Source: Methylomicrobium agile
GTDB taxonomy: Bacteria; Pseudomonadota; Gammaproteobacteria; Methylococcales; Methylomonadaceae
Length of the DNA stretch: 64,000 nucleotides
Assembly: GCF_000733855.1 (NCBI RefSeq)
Contig: NZ_JPOJ01000001.1
Location: 2,807,001 to 2,871,000 of the forward strand
Direction: 5' to 3'
Below the pieces are notes generated by a model, which was not told the DNA's origin, made no database searches, and worked only from the letters and a program-made list of their open reading frames with translations. Of the stretch, positions 17,624-26,850 are shown piece after piece; position 1 is the stretch's first letter, and every line of letters starts with the position of its first letter. Position numbers and translations under genes: made by a program.

Positions 17624-18715
17624 ATGACAAAAATATCCACCCACAAACACACACAAAACCAACAACCTATCGACCGGCAAGGGATGGTGTTCGGTCTTTC
17701 CGGCTCCGCCGCAGGCTTTGAATCGAGCGCTCCGGCGCAATGGCCCGCGTTGGCCAAACGGGCCGAGCGCCAGGGTTTTCATTCCCTGTGGCTCAACGAA
17801 GAACATTTTCAAACGCGGCAGAAGCGAGGCGGCCGCCACGTCCTGTCTCCCCTGGTCGTGGCCGCGGCGATGGCTGCGCGTACGCGCACCATCCGACTGG
17901 GATTCTCGCTGCTGCTGTTGCCGCTGCACCAGCCGATCAGGCTCGCCGAAGAACTGGCCAGCCTGGACTGTTTGTCGCGTGGGCGAGTAGACTTCGGCGT
18001 TTCCCGCGGCGGCAGCGAACGTTATCTCCAGGCGTTCGGCGTCGACAATCCGGCGGCCAGGGAACAATTTCCCCGTGCGCTGCAACAGGTGCTGGACTGC
18101 TGGGCCGATCGGCCTTTGCAGATGGACGGGGCGGCGATCGACGTACAGCCCAAGCCCGTGCAGAAACCGCATCCCCCGATCTATATCGGCACCTACAGCG
18201 AGGATTTGGCGCGCTGGGCGGGTGCCGCCGGCCATCGCCTGATCATTCACGGCATCCAGTCGGCTGCCCATGCGCGCGACAATCTGCGCTGGTTCGTCGA
18301 AGCCGGCGGAGACCCGGCCACGGTGCCGTTCGGACGTTTCACCTATGTCGCCGAATCGGACGCGGCCGCCGAACGCGAGCTGTTGCCGGTATTGCCGGAG
18401 CTGCTGGCGAAATTACGGAATGTAGGCCAATCGCAGCGGGCAAAGGGAGTGATCGACATGGCCAATCTCGAACCCAGGCTTTTCATCAAACATATGGTGG
18501 TGGTCGGCTCGCCCGCCACCTGCCGCGAGCGCATCGGGGAGTTGCGGGAGAGTCTCGGCATTCGCCATTTCAACCTGCTGCCGGCCTTTTTCGGCTGTCT
18601 GCCGCCGGCCGGCCTCCAACGTTCGCTGAATCTGTTTGCGGAAGAGGTCATGCCTTCGTTGTGCGGCCGGCCGCCCGAAACCGTTGACGCGGCCGGGAGC
18701 GGTCGCCGGATATAA
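17624..18715 (+). CDS. LLM-class flavin-dependent oxidoreductase (luciferase-like)
   Basis: A 363-residue TIM-barrel flavoenzyme of the bacterial luciferase-like family. The ATG at 17624 is preferred over the upstream in-frame ATG at 17597 because CAGGGAGT precedes it. Family features include the early FHSLWLNEEHF strand-helix, SPLVVAAAMAARTRTIRLGF, LLPLHQPIRLAEELASLDCLSRGRVDFGVSRG and PHPPIYIGTYS. Such enzymes oxidise small molecules with FMNH2 and O2. Its place behind a receptor/ABC cluster suggests it acts on an imported chelator or sulfonate-like compound, which is an inference. A repeat of about 190 bp separates it from the importer genes, so co-transcription is likely but not proven. 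Confidence 0.88.
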   Translation: MTKISTHKHTQNQQPIDRQGMVFGLSGSAAGFESSAPAQWPALAKRAERQGFHSLWLNEEHFQTRQKRGGRHVLSPLVVAAAMAARTRTIRLGFSLLLLPLHQPIRLAEELASLDCLSRGRVDFGVSRGGSERYLQAFGVDNPAAREQFPRALQQVLDCWADRPLQMDGAAIDVQPKPVQKPHPPIYIGTYSEDLARWAGAAGHRLIIHGIQSAAHARDNLRWFVEAGGDPATVPFGRFTYVAESDAAAERELLPVLPELLAKLRNVGQSQRAKGVIDMANLEPRLFIKHMVVVGSPATCRERIGELRESLGIRHFNLLPAFFGCLPPAGLQRSLNLFAEEVMPSLCGRPPETVDAAGSGRRI

Positions 18716-18842
18716 CGGCTGCCGATTCCGATAGTATCTGATCATCCAGACAGGTTCATTCGCTGATCGAACCGGCGTCGCGGACGTATTCCGGCCATTC
18801 GATGCGTCCGCACCCGGTCAGCATGCCGCCTTGATTTTCGAA

Positions 18843-19613
18843 CTAAAAGCAGCCGCCGACGCCGGGTTCCGGATCCGTCATGGCCGTTTTCTCGCCGGCC
18901 TCGCCGAACGCCTCGCTTAGCCAGTGGTTCCAAAAACGTGCGGCTGCCGCCGCGAGCGCAGGCGCATGGCGCAAGCTTTGCGCCCGTAATTGCGGTATGC
19001 CGATCCGTTGCTGGCCGAGTTCGCAGGCATGCGCCACGAACCAGCGTTCCATACCTGCCGCAGTGACCTCCAAATGAAACTGTAAGGCGAGGGCATGGCG
19101 GCCGACCGCGAAGGCTTGATTCGGATAGGCCGCGGTCGCGGCGAGATGGCGGCAGCCCGGCGGCAAATCGAAGGTGTCCCCATGCCAGTGCAAGACCGGC
19201 AAGCGCGCGGCGGCCATTTCGGCCAACGCCGGATACTGCGCCGCCTCCTTGCCGGGCAACAGCGGCGCCCAGCCGATTTCCTTGCCTTGCGTTCCCGGAT
19301 AGACGTCGGCGCCCAGCGCTTTCGCGATCAGTTGTGCGCCCAGGCAGATGCCGAGCGTCGGCCGTTGGGCGGCAAGCCGCGCGCGTATCAAGGCGATTTC
19401 ATCATCGATGAAAGGATAGGCGTCGGCTTCGTAAACGCTGATCGGGCCGCCCAGGATCACCAGCAGATCGGGCCGCAAGGGATCGATGCCTTTCAGGTCG
19501 GCGACCGCGGCGTCGACCGTCTCGATCGTAAAGCCGAAACGCCGCAGCGCCGTTTCCAGCGTCCCCAGATCTTCACAGGCGATATGGCTAATCGCCAAGA
19601 CGGTTCGTGTCAT
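18843..19613 (-). CDS. Class I glutamine amidotransferase (GMP synthase-like GATase1 protein)
   Basis: A 256-residue protein with the class I amidotransferase triad: Cys90 in GICLGAQ, His180 and Glu182 in LQFHLEV. The LPVLHWHGDTFDLPPG segment (139-153) is typical of the stand-alone GMP synthase-like subfamily. It should hydrolyse glutamine to release ammonia for a partner or for an amidation reaction; the acceptor is unknown. It is transcribed away from the nitrate reductase gene, and its start lies 21 bases from the 45-bp box (19634-19678), so the same control region may serve both genes. The nearby nitrogen genes make a nitrogen-linked role plausible. Confidence 0.88.
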   Translation of the reverse strand: MTRTVLAISHIACEDLGTLETALRRFGFTIETVDAAVADLKGIDPLRPDLLVILGGPISVYEADAYPFIDDEIALIRARLAAQRPTLGICLGAQLIAKALGADVYPGTQGKEIGWAPLLPGKEAAQYPALAEMAAARLPVLHWHGDTFDLPPGCRHLAATAAYPNQAFAVGRHALALQFHLEVTAAGMERWFVAHACELGQQRIGIPQLRAQSLRHAPALAAAAARFWNHWLSEAFGEAGEKTAMTDPEPGVGGCF

Positions 19614-19633
19614 ATGTTTTTACTCCGCTGTGC

Positions 19634-19678
19634 GCCATTTGAGAGCGTATCGTAAGGCCATCGAGTTATTTTGGTGCG
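19634..19678 (+). promoter_or_regulatory. 45-bp conserved upstream box, copy 2
   Basis: The counterpart of 12048-12092, with 37 of 45 positions identical. It lies 51 bases upstream of the sigma-54 element at 19729, nearly the same distance as in copy 1 (54). It sits in the divergent region between the amidotransferase and nitrate reductase genes. Confidence 0.65.
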
Positions 19679-19728
19679 CGAATCGCAACGTCCTGCACGT
19701 AATTGGCTGATTTATAAGCATTTTATTA

Positions 19729-19744
19729 TGGCTCGATTATTGCT
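19729..19744 (+). promoter_or_regulatory. Sigma-54 (-24/-12) promoter of the nitrate reductase gene
   Basis: TGGCTCGATTATTGCT with GG and GC 10 bases apart, as sigma-54 requires. The shared leader element GATATATTT and AAGTATA follows, as it does downstream of the promoter at 12146. Expected transcription start is near 19755, about 48 bases before the ATG at 19803. Confidence 0.78.
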
Positions 19745-19802
19745 TGATAATCTTCGATATATTTCAAAGTATAACGTAATCCACAGCGGAACGCCCCTTT
19801 TT

Positions 19803-22800
19803 ATGACGACAAGCCAGATCAAAAGCGTTTGCCCTTATTGCGGCGTAGGCTGTGGTATCGTGATGGACGTCCGGGACGGCAAAGTGGTCAAAGTGGCCGG
19901 CGACAAGCGGCATCCGAGCAATTTCGGCCGGCTTTGCACCAAAGGCAATACCTGTATTCAGGCCATCGCAGAATCTGGCCGTCTGGAGCATGCCTACCTG
20001 CGCGACGAACGCCGGCAGGAACCGGCCCGCGTCGCGGTCGATCACGCGATTCGCGAAACCGCGCGCCGCCTGCGCGCGATCCTCGACGCGCACGGGCCGG
20101 ACGCGCTGTCGTTCTACGTGTCCGGCCAGATGTCGCTGGAAGCGCAATACCTCGCCAACAAGCTGGCCAAGGGTTTCGTCGGCACCAACAATATCGAATC
20201 GAACTCGCGTCTGTGCATGGCCAGCGCCGGCAGCGGCTACAAACTGTCGCTGGGCGCGGACGGGCCGCCGGGCTCCTACCAGGATTTCGACCGCGCCGAC
20301 CTGTTCTTCGTGATCGGCGCGAACATGGCCGACTGTCATCCGATCCTGTTCCTCAGGCTGATGGACCGGGTCAAGGCCGGCGCCAAACTGATTGTGGTCG
20401 ATCCGCGCCGCAACGCGACCGCCGACAAGGCCGGCTTGTTCTTGCAGATCAAACCCGGCACCGACCTGGCGCTGCTGAACGGCTTGTTGCATCTGCTCGT
20501 CAAAAACGGCCGGGCCGACGCGGATTTCATCGCCCGCTTTACCGAAGGCTGGGAGGCGATGCCGGCTTTTCTGGAAGACTATCCGCCCGCGAAGGTCGCG
20601 GAGATTACCGGCCTGGATGAAGCCGACATCCGCAAGGCCGCCGAATGGATCGGCGCCGCGGGCGAATGGATGAGCTGCTGGACGATGGGACTCAATCAAA
20701 GCACGCACGGCACCTGGCACACCAACGCGATCTGCAACCTGCATCTGGCGACCGGGGCGATCTGCCGGCCCGGCAGCGGGCCGTTTTCGCTGACCGGGCA
20801 ACCCAATGCGATGGGTGGGCGCGAGATGGGCTACATGGGGCCGGGCCTGCCGGGCCAGCGTTCGGCGCTGGTCGAAAAGGACCGTGTGTTCGTCGAAGGC
20901 TTGTGGGGTATCCCTTCCGGCACGCTGCGCAGTGATCCGGGTGACGGCACCGTGGCGATGTTCGAGGCGATGCGGGAAGGCCGCATCAAGGCGTGCTGGA
21001 TCATCTGCACGAATCCGGTCGCCACGGTGCCGAACCGCGACAACGTGATTGCCGGCCTGCGCGCGGCCGAGCTGGTGATCACTCAGGACGCCTTTCTCGA
21101 CACCGAAACCAACCGCTATGCGGACATCCTGCTGCCCGGCGCGTTGTGGGCCGAGGCCGAAGGCGTGATGATCAATTCCGAGCGCAACATGACGCTGATG
21201 CGAAAGGCCGTCGAGCCGCCCGGCGAGGCGCTGCCCGATTGGCAAATCATTGCCCGCGTCGCGAGCGAGATGGGCTATGCGGAAGCCTTCGCTTACGCCT
21301 CCGCAGCCGAGGTGTTCGAGGAAATCAAGCGCGCCTGGAATCCGAAAACCGGCTACGACATCCGCGGCGCCAGTTACGAACGCTTGCGCGAAACGCCGCT
21401 GCAATGGCCTTGCCCGCCGGACGACGCGGCCGACCGGCATCCGATCCGCTATCTGAACGACGGCGTCAGCCAGACGCTCAAAACGCACCCGGACGGCGGT
21501 ACGCCCAAGTTCGTCTTTCCGACCGAAAGCGGCAAGGGCGTATTTTTGCCGCGCCCGTATATGGCGCCGGCGGAACTGCCGAACCGCGATTTTCCGTTCG
21601 TGCTGAATACCGGCCGTTTGCAGCACCAATGGCATACCCTGACCAAGACCGGCAAAATTCCGACGCTGAACAAGCTGAATCCGGGGCCGTTCGTCGAAAT
21701 CCATCCCGAAGACGCCGCCGCGCTCGGCGTGCGCGACAAGGACCGGGTCGAAATCCGTTCCCGGCGCGGCCGCGCGGTGCTGCCGGCCGTGGTCACGGAC
21801 CGGGTGCGGCCTGGCAACTGCTTCGCGCCTTTCCATTGGAACGACGTATTCGGGGAAGACCTGGCGATCAACGCGGTGACCAGCGATGCGATCGATCCGT
21901 TGTCGCAGCAGCCCGAATTCAAATTTTGCGCGGTGGCCCTGACGCGCGTCGCCGATACGCCTTTTTCTCATTCGACCGTCAGCGGGAACAACGGCGTTCC
22001 CGTCCGCGCCAATGCCGGCGCATCGACTCCACTTCACACGGAACCGAACATGCAACAGATCGATGCTCTCGCTAAATTTCTCGGCCTCGACGCCGTGCCT
22101 GCCATCGTATTGGATGCGCAGGAACAGCGCTATCTACAAGGCTATTTGACCGGCTTGCGCTGCGGCGCATCGGCTTCTCAAGCAACCGGCGTTCCGGTGT
22201 TGCCGTCCGGCGCGCCGCTCGACGACGGCAAGCGGCTGCTGTTGGACGGCGTGCTGGCCGGCCTGTTCGCGCGCGCCGTGGACCCGTCTGCGATGCCGGC
22301 GCCGGCCGCCGTGGAAACGCCGGCGCCCGCCAAGCCGCCGTTGACGATTTTATGGGCTTCGCAGACCGGCAACGCGGAAGGTTTCGCCGGCCGCTGTGCC
22401 GAGCGGCTCACCGCCGAAGGGTATGACGTTCGGCTTGCCGACATGGACGCTTGCAAGGCGGCCGACCTGACCGGCGTGTCGCGTCTATTGCTGTTGGCGA
22501 GTACCTTCGGCGACGGCGATCCGCCGGACAACGGCTGCGCGTTCTGGTCGATGCTGGAGGCCGGCGACGCGCCCCGGTTGGAACAATTGCAATTTTCGGT
22601 GCTGGCGTTCGGCGATTCCAATTACGACCAGTTCTGCGGCTTCGGCCGCAAGCTCGACGCGCGCCTGGAGGCGCTGGGTGCGCAGCGGCTGGCTCCGCGC
22701 ACGGACTGCGAACCGGAATTCCAGATCCCGGCCGAAGCCTGGCTCGCGGCGGTCGCCCAGGCGCTGGCCGGAACCGCCGCGCCGGTCCGGCAAGCCACTC

Positions 22801-23987
22801 GGAAGATTCCGGTGCCGGCAGGCGCCGGCGAGGACGACGAGGAGGCGGCCCTGTCTCCGGTTGCGGTACCCGCATACGATCGGAACCGTCCGCTGCGCAG
22901 CCGCCTCGTATTGAACCGCTTGCTCAATGCGCCCGGCGCTGTGAAGGAAACGCGGCAGTTCGCTTTCGATCTGACCGGCAGCGGCTTTACCTACGAAGCC
23001 GGCGATGCGCTGGGCGTCTGGCCGGTCAACTGTCCCGACCTGGCCGCCGAGATGTTGGCGGCGCTCCAGCTTTCGCCTGCGGAGCCGGTCGTTGTGGACG
23101 GGGAAGCATTGCCGCTTGGCGAGGCGCTGCTCCGCCATTACGAGATTGCCCGGATTACGCCGGACTTGTTGCGTTTTGTCGCCGAACGTTCGGGCAGCGG
23201 CGCGCTCGCGGAACTCCTGAAAGAGGCAAACAAGGCCCGGTTGAAAGAATGGTTGTGGGGCCGGCAGATCGTCGACGTCCTGCATGAATTTCCGATTCGG
23301 GCGGCGGCCGGCGAATGGCTGGGCGTGCTCAAGAGGCTGCAGCCGCGCTTGTATTCGATCGCTTCGAGCCCGAAGGTCGACCCGCTGCAGGTGCATCTGA
23401 CCGTGGCGGCGGTGCGTTATGCCTCCGGCGGCAAAGCGCGCGGCGGCGTGTGCTCGACCTTTCTCGCCGACCGGGCGGCCGGTGCCGAAGTGCCGATCTT
23501 CCTCCAGAAATCGGCGCACTTCCGTCCGCCCAAACGTTCCGAGACGCCGATGATCATGGTCGGCCCCGGCACCGGCGTCGCGCCGTTTCGGGCGTTCCTG
23601 CAGGAGCGCCGGGCCGTCTGCGCGAAAGGCAAAAACTGGCTGATCTTCGGCGAGCAGCACGCCGCAACCGACTTTTACTACCGCGACGAACTGACGGGAA
23701 TGCAAAAGGACGGCTATCTGCATCGGCTGGATACCGCTTTCTCGCGCGACCAGGCCGAAAAAATCTACGTGCAGCACCGGATGCTCGAACACGGCGCCGA
23801 GCTGTGGGCCTGGCTGGAAGACGGCGCGCATTTCTATGTCTGCGGCGATGCCGCCCGGATGGCGAAGGACGTGGATGCGGCGCTCAGGCAAATCGTGCAG
23901 GAGCACGGCGCGATGAGCGCCGAACACGCCGCCGCCTATGTCGGACGGATGGGGCAGGATAAACGCTATCTGAGGGATGTCTATTGA
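19803..23987 (+). CDS. Fused assimilatory nitrate reductase / CysJ-like flavoprotein reductase
   Basis: A 1394-residue fusion. Residues 1-~715 are a molybdopterin oxidoreductase of the NasA/NapA type with a 4Fe-4S site (Cys10, Cys13, Cys17, Cys45) and the C-terminal molydopterin dinucleotide-binding region (LNTGRLQHQWHTLTKTGK). After a linker, Met750 opens a sulfite-reductase-flavoprotein-like part: flavodoxin domain with SQTGNA at 853-858, FAD domain with RLYSIASSP from Arg1182, and NADPH domain with GPGTGVAP at 1254-1261, ending YLRDVY. It should carry electrons from NADPH through FAD, FMN and the cluster to molybdenum, reducing nitrate to nitrite in the cytoplasm. The ATG at 19803 is chosen because the Cys motif follows at once. 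A sigma-54 promoter precedes it. Confidence 0.95.
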   Translation: MTTSQIKSVCPYCGVGCGIVMDVRDGKVVKVAGDKRHPSNFGRLCTKGNTCIQAIAESGRLEHAYLRDERRQEPARVAVDHAIRETARRLRAILDAHGPDALSFYVSGQMSLEAQYLANKLAKGFVGTNNIESNSRLCMASAGSGYKLSLGADGPPGSYQDFDRADLFFVIGANMADCHPILFLRLMDRVKAGAKLIVVDPRRNATADKAGLFLQIKPGTDLALLNGLLHLLVKNGRADADFIARFTEGWEAMPAFLEDYPPAKVAEITGLDEADIRKAAEWIGAAGEWMSCWTMGLNQSTHGTWHTNAICNLHLATGAICRPGSGPFSLTGQPNAMGGREMGYMGPGLPGQRSALVEKDRVFVEGLWGIPSGTLRSDPGDGTVAMFEAMREGRIKACWIICTNPVATVPNRDNVIAGLRAAELVITQDAFLDTETNRYADILLPGALWAEAEGVMINSERNMTLMRKAVEPPGEALPDWQIIARVASEMGYAEAFAYASAAEVFEEIKRAWNPKTGYDIRGASYERLRETPLQWPCPPDDAADRHPIRYLNDGVSQTLKTHPDGGTPKFVFPTESGKGVFLPRPYMAPAELPNRDFPFVLNTGRLQHQWHTLTKTGKIPTLNKLNPGPFVEIHPEDAAALGVRDKDRVEIRSRRGRAVLPAVVTDRVRPGNCFAPFHWNDVFGEDLAINAVTSDAIDPLSQQPEFKFCAVALTRVADTPFSHSTVSGNNGVPVRANAGASTPLHTEPNMQQIDALAKFLGLDAVPAIVLDAQEQRYLQGYLTGLRCGASASQATGVPVLPSGAPLDDGKRLLLDGVLAGLFARAVDPSAMPAPAAVETPAPAKPPLTILWASQTGNAEGFAGRCAERLTAEGYDVRLADMDACKAADLTGVSRLLLLASTFGDGDPPDNGCAFWSMLEAGDAPRLEQLQFSVLAFGDSNYDQFCGFGRKLDARLEALGAQRLAPRTDCEPEFQIPAEAWLAAVAQALAGTAAPVRQATRKIPVPAGAGEDDEEAALSPVAVPAYDRNRPLRSRLVLNRLLNAPGAVKETRQFAFDLTGSGFTYEAGDALGVWPVNCPDLAAEMLAALQLSPAEPVVVDGEALPLGEALLRHYEIARITPDLLRFVAERSGSGALAELLKEANKARLKEWLWGRQIVDVLHEFPIRAAAGEWLGVLKRLQPRLYSIASSPKVDPLQVHLTVAAVRYASGGKARGGVCSTFLADRAAGAEVPIFLQKSAHFRPPKRSETPMIMVGPGTGVAPFRAFLQERRAVCAKGKNWLIFGEQHAATDFYYRDELTGMQKDGYLHRLDTAFSRDQAEKIYVQHRMLEHGAELWAWLEDGAHFYVCGDAARMAKDVDAALRQIVQEHGAMSAEHAAAYVGRMGQDKRYLRDVY

Positions 23988-24273
23988 CGCGGGCGGCCAG
24001 GAGTCCGGATGCGGGATGGGATTCGCCCAGAGCTGTAGGGTGTTTTCGCGGCAGCAAAACGCCAATAGCCTTCAAAGCGGAGGCGGATTGCCTGTCGGCG
24101 AATCCGCCCGGCCCTGTGTTTCCACCGCCGTGGGAGCGTCGTCTTCGTCGCGATGCTCAATGGCCGTTGATACTGAAACCCTTCTTATGGCGGAACCGCT
24201 GGTTATGGCGGAACCGCTGGCGCGTTCCGCCTTACAGCCCAGGTTTACCCAACAAACATTTCATTTCAATCCG
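23988..24273. other. Convergent intergenic region with an 18-bp tandem duplication
   Basis: It separates the nitrate reductase from the minus-strand CheW protein. It contains two perfect head-to-tail copies of an 18-mer beginning TTATGGCGGAACC (24185-24202 and 24203-24220), and no supportable gene. Confidence 0.5.
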
Positions 24274-26850
24274 CTACCGTTTCCGAACCGAGGACAGAAT
24301 CAGGTTTTGATCCAGGACGACCAGCATTTGCCCGGACGCGTTGTGGTCGCAGAGGTTGACCAGCGACTTTACGTAGCCGCCGTCGCCGCGCAATAGTTCG
24401 TCGACAGGCTGGATTTGCCGCTTTTCAAAGGTGGGGATCGCATCGATATCGTCGACCAATAGGCCGATGACGCCGGTTGCGGTCCGGACCACGACGATGA
24501 TGCCTTTGATGTTTTCCGGATTTTCCGGATCGACCGGCGGCGTCCCGGTCAGAATTTTGCCGTCCACCACGATGATCGGGAATCTGTCGCTGCCTTCCTC
24601 CCCCCGGTTGTCGTAATACAGGATGCTGCCGACGATATAGGATTCTACGCCGGGCAGCCGATTGATCCGCGCGGCTTCGACGGCTTCCAGCACATCGGCG
24701 GCACGAAAGGCATAGACCTTGCTCCCGATGTAAAACGTCGCCAGATCCACGGTTTCGCCGATGACCGGCTCTTGCGGGTAGGTAATGACTTCGCGCTGAT
24801 CGGTAACGGCCGCTTCGGCTTTTTCTTCGCCGATGGGGATGAAGACGAAGGCGGCCACATCGTTTCGGTAGTCCCCCGTGGTTTTGAATTCGCGGTAGCC
24901 GCGCGACGAGTAACAGCCGACGGCATAGTAGGTTTTGTCGTGAAGCACGATTCTGGACTTGCCGGAGCCCGTTTGCAGTTCGGAAAACTCCTGGAGGATT
25001 TCGAGCGTTTCGCCGTTTTGGTAGGGAGACGCTCCGGTCGAGGCGATAATGCGTCCGCCGGGCCGCTCCACGAACAAACCGAAAACGCCGGCTTTTTCGG
25101 GCAGGCAGTCTTCCAGCATCTGCCTGAATTCGCGGGCCGAATCGAAAACGATCCCGATACCGCCGACGACCTTGTTCGGATCGTCGAAATGGCGGATGGC
25201 CGCGTTATACACATAAGTCGGTTCGTCGCCGTACAGCCAGGTCTCTTCGAACGGCGATACCCGGTATTCCTGCGGCGAGCGCAAATAAAACGTCTCTTGC
25301 GCATAGGCGGCATTGACGGGCCTGTCTACCGCCTCCACGGGATCGTGATGGAGATTGGATTCGGCGACGATCACCCCCTTGATGTCGTAGATGAAAAGGC
25401 GTGTATAGACCGTGTACAGTTTGTTGATGTAAATCAGAATGTCGGTCATTTTCCGCTTGTCTTTGTCGCCTAGGCGGCCTTCGGACAGCAGGCGGCGGAT
25501 TTCCGAAGTCAGGGCCCACCAGCGGCAGTCGTTGCTGCGTTCGTAAAGGTTCCTATCCATGATGTCGATCATCAGCCTTGCGATGGATTCGGCATTGCGC
25601 AGTTCGGCGGTAATCATCGTGATGTGCAGCTTGCTGCTCGAATCGGCCAGCGCCTGGGCCGTGCGGGCGCCCATCGAACGGATCTGGCGCAGGATCGCCT
25701 TCAGCGACAGAAGATGGCCATGTTCGTTGGCGGCCATGATCTGGCCGTTCCAGATGACGCGGTGCAGGAACTGGTTGATGCCTTCGGCGGCGCCCGCGAT
25801 CAGGCTGGACAGTTCGGTGGACAGGGCGTCGCCGTGGCGGAGGATTTCCGCGTTGATTTCCTTGTCGGCCGCGGATGCGCCGAAGGCCGATTGCAGCGGA
25901 ATCATGGCGTGCCCGTACCATTCCTGGCCGGCATAACCCTGGTAGGGACGGCCCCGGTGCGTCACCGACAGGTATTCCCGCCCGGCGAAGTCGGTGATGC
26001 CGAACTCGCGGCCTTCCGGCACGGCTTCGAGGCGGCGGCCGATCGGCACATGGTCGAAATCGCTGGTGGCGATGACTTTGGCGTCGGCGTTCAGCAGTAA
26101 AATGACCGCCTTGTCGCCTTTTTTCTGCAGGCTGCGAAAAATGCCTTCCATCTCGTTATCGAAGCGGAACGACAGGCACAAGATGCCGAGCACGGCGCCG
26201 TCGGCCGGGTCGGCGATGCGTTTCGAATAAATCAGCGCGCGGTCCGTGTCGGGACGCAGGACGGTCTTTCCGAAAGTTTCAACATAGTCTTCGGTCGAAT
26301 TCAGCGTTCGGTGGATGATCGGGTCGGAAACGGCCTGCTCGACGGGGGTCGCTTCGCGGTCCAGCCTGGCCAGAATGCGGCCCTGCGTATCCAGGACGAT
26401 GATGTCGTCGTAAACGGTATATTTCGAACCGTATTCGTCCAGCAAGCGGTTGATCGAGCCGGTGTCGGCATCTTCGCTTTTGACGGCGTTCAGCACGAAA
26501 TCGCAGATATCGGCATTGGTGGCCAGGAAACCGATGTCCGCGGTGCGCTCGTACAGGTTCCGCACCAGAATGTCGATCGAGACTTGCGCCTTGGAATTGA
26601 GTTCGAGGCAGGTCTTGTTGATTTCCTCGGAAACCAGCTGATGAGTCAGCTTTTTTTCCAGATCGCCGAAACCCTGCTTGGTCGCCTCCATCGCGGGCAG
26701 GATGGAGGCGGCTTCTTTGGGACAGCTGATTTCGGCGATCGACGAAATCAGCCCCCAGGTGCCGTTCAGTTCCCGGAGGATTTCCTTGCATTGGGCCACA
26801 CTCCGGATATAAGGAGAAAATGTTTCGAAACGCTCAACCTCTGACAGCAT
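24274..26850 (-). CDS. Soluble double-Cache sensor with C-terminal CheW domain
   Basis: An 858-residue protein. The ATG at 26850 has a good ribosome site (GGAAGGA, spacing about 8); the frame extends a little further upstream without one. Two Cache-like sensory modules are visible, each opening with a matching NLYERxxD segment: about residues 90-330 and 435-650. A CheW domain occupies roughly 715-858. No transmembrane helix is seen, so the whole protein is probably cytoplasmic, unlike ordinary chemoreceptors whose Cache domains are extracytoplasmic. It could couple an internal ligand to a CheA-based pathway. No CheA or receptor gene is in the window. It lies tail to tail with the nitrate reductase. 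Confidence 0.85.
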   Translation of the reverse strand: MLSEVERFETFSPYIRSVAQCKEILRELNGTWGLISSIAEISCPKEAASILPAMEATKQGFGDLEKKLTHQLVSEEINKTCLELNSKAQVSIDILVRNLYERTADIGFLATNADICDFVLNAVKSEDADTGSINRLLDEYGSKYTVYDDIIVLDTQGRILARLDREATPVEQAVSDPIIHRTLNSTEDYVETFGKTVLRPDTDRALIYSKRIADPADGAVLGILCLSFRFDNEMEGIFRSLQKKGDKAVILLLNADAKVIATSDFDHVPIGRRLEAVPEGREFGITDFAGREYLSVTHRGRPYQGYAGQEWYGHAMIPLQSAFGASAADKEINAEILRHGDALSTELSSLIAGAAEGINQFLHRVIWNGQIMAANEHGHLLSLKAILRQIRSMGARTAQALADSSSKLHITMITAELRNAESIARLMIDIMDRNLYERSNDCRWWALTSEIRRLLSEGRLGDKDKRKMTDILIYINKLYTVYTRLFIYDIKGVIVAESNLHHDPVEAVDRPVNAAYAQETFYLRSPQEYRVSPFEETWLYGDEPTYVYNAAIRHFDDPNKVVGGIGIVFDSAREFRQMLEDCLPEKAGVFGLFVERPGGRIIASTGASPYQNGETLEILQEFSELQTGSGKSRIVLHDKTYYAVGCYSSRGYREFKTTGDYRNDVAAFVFIPIGEEKAEAAVTDQREVITYPQEPVIGETVDLATFYIGSKVYAFRAADVLEAVEAARINRLPGVESYIVGSILYYDNRGEEGSDRFPIIVVDGKILTGTPPVDPENPENIKGIIVVVRTATGVIGLLVDDIDAIPTFEKRQIQPVDELLRGDGGYVKSLVNLCDHNASGQMLVVLDQNLILSSVRKR

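Noticed and set aside
19634-19678. Full NtrC binding dyad in the 45-bp box
   Set aside because: Only the TGGTGC half is convincing; the matching half at the proper distance is absent, so the activator is left open.
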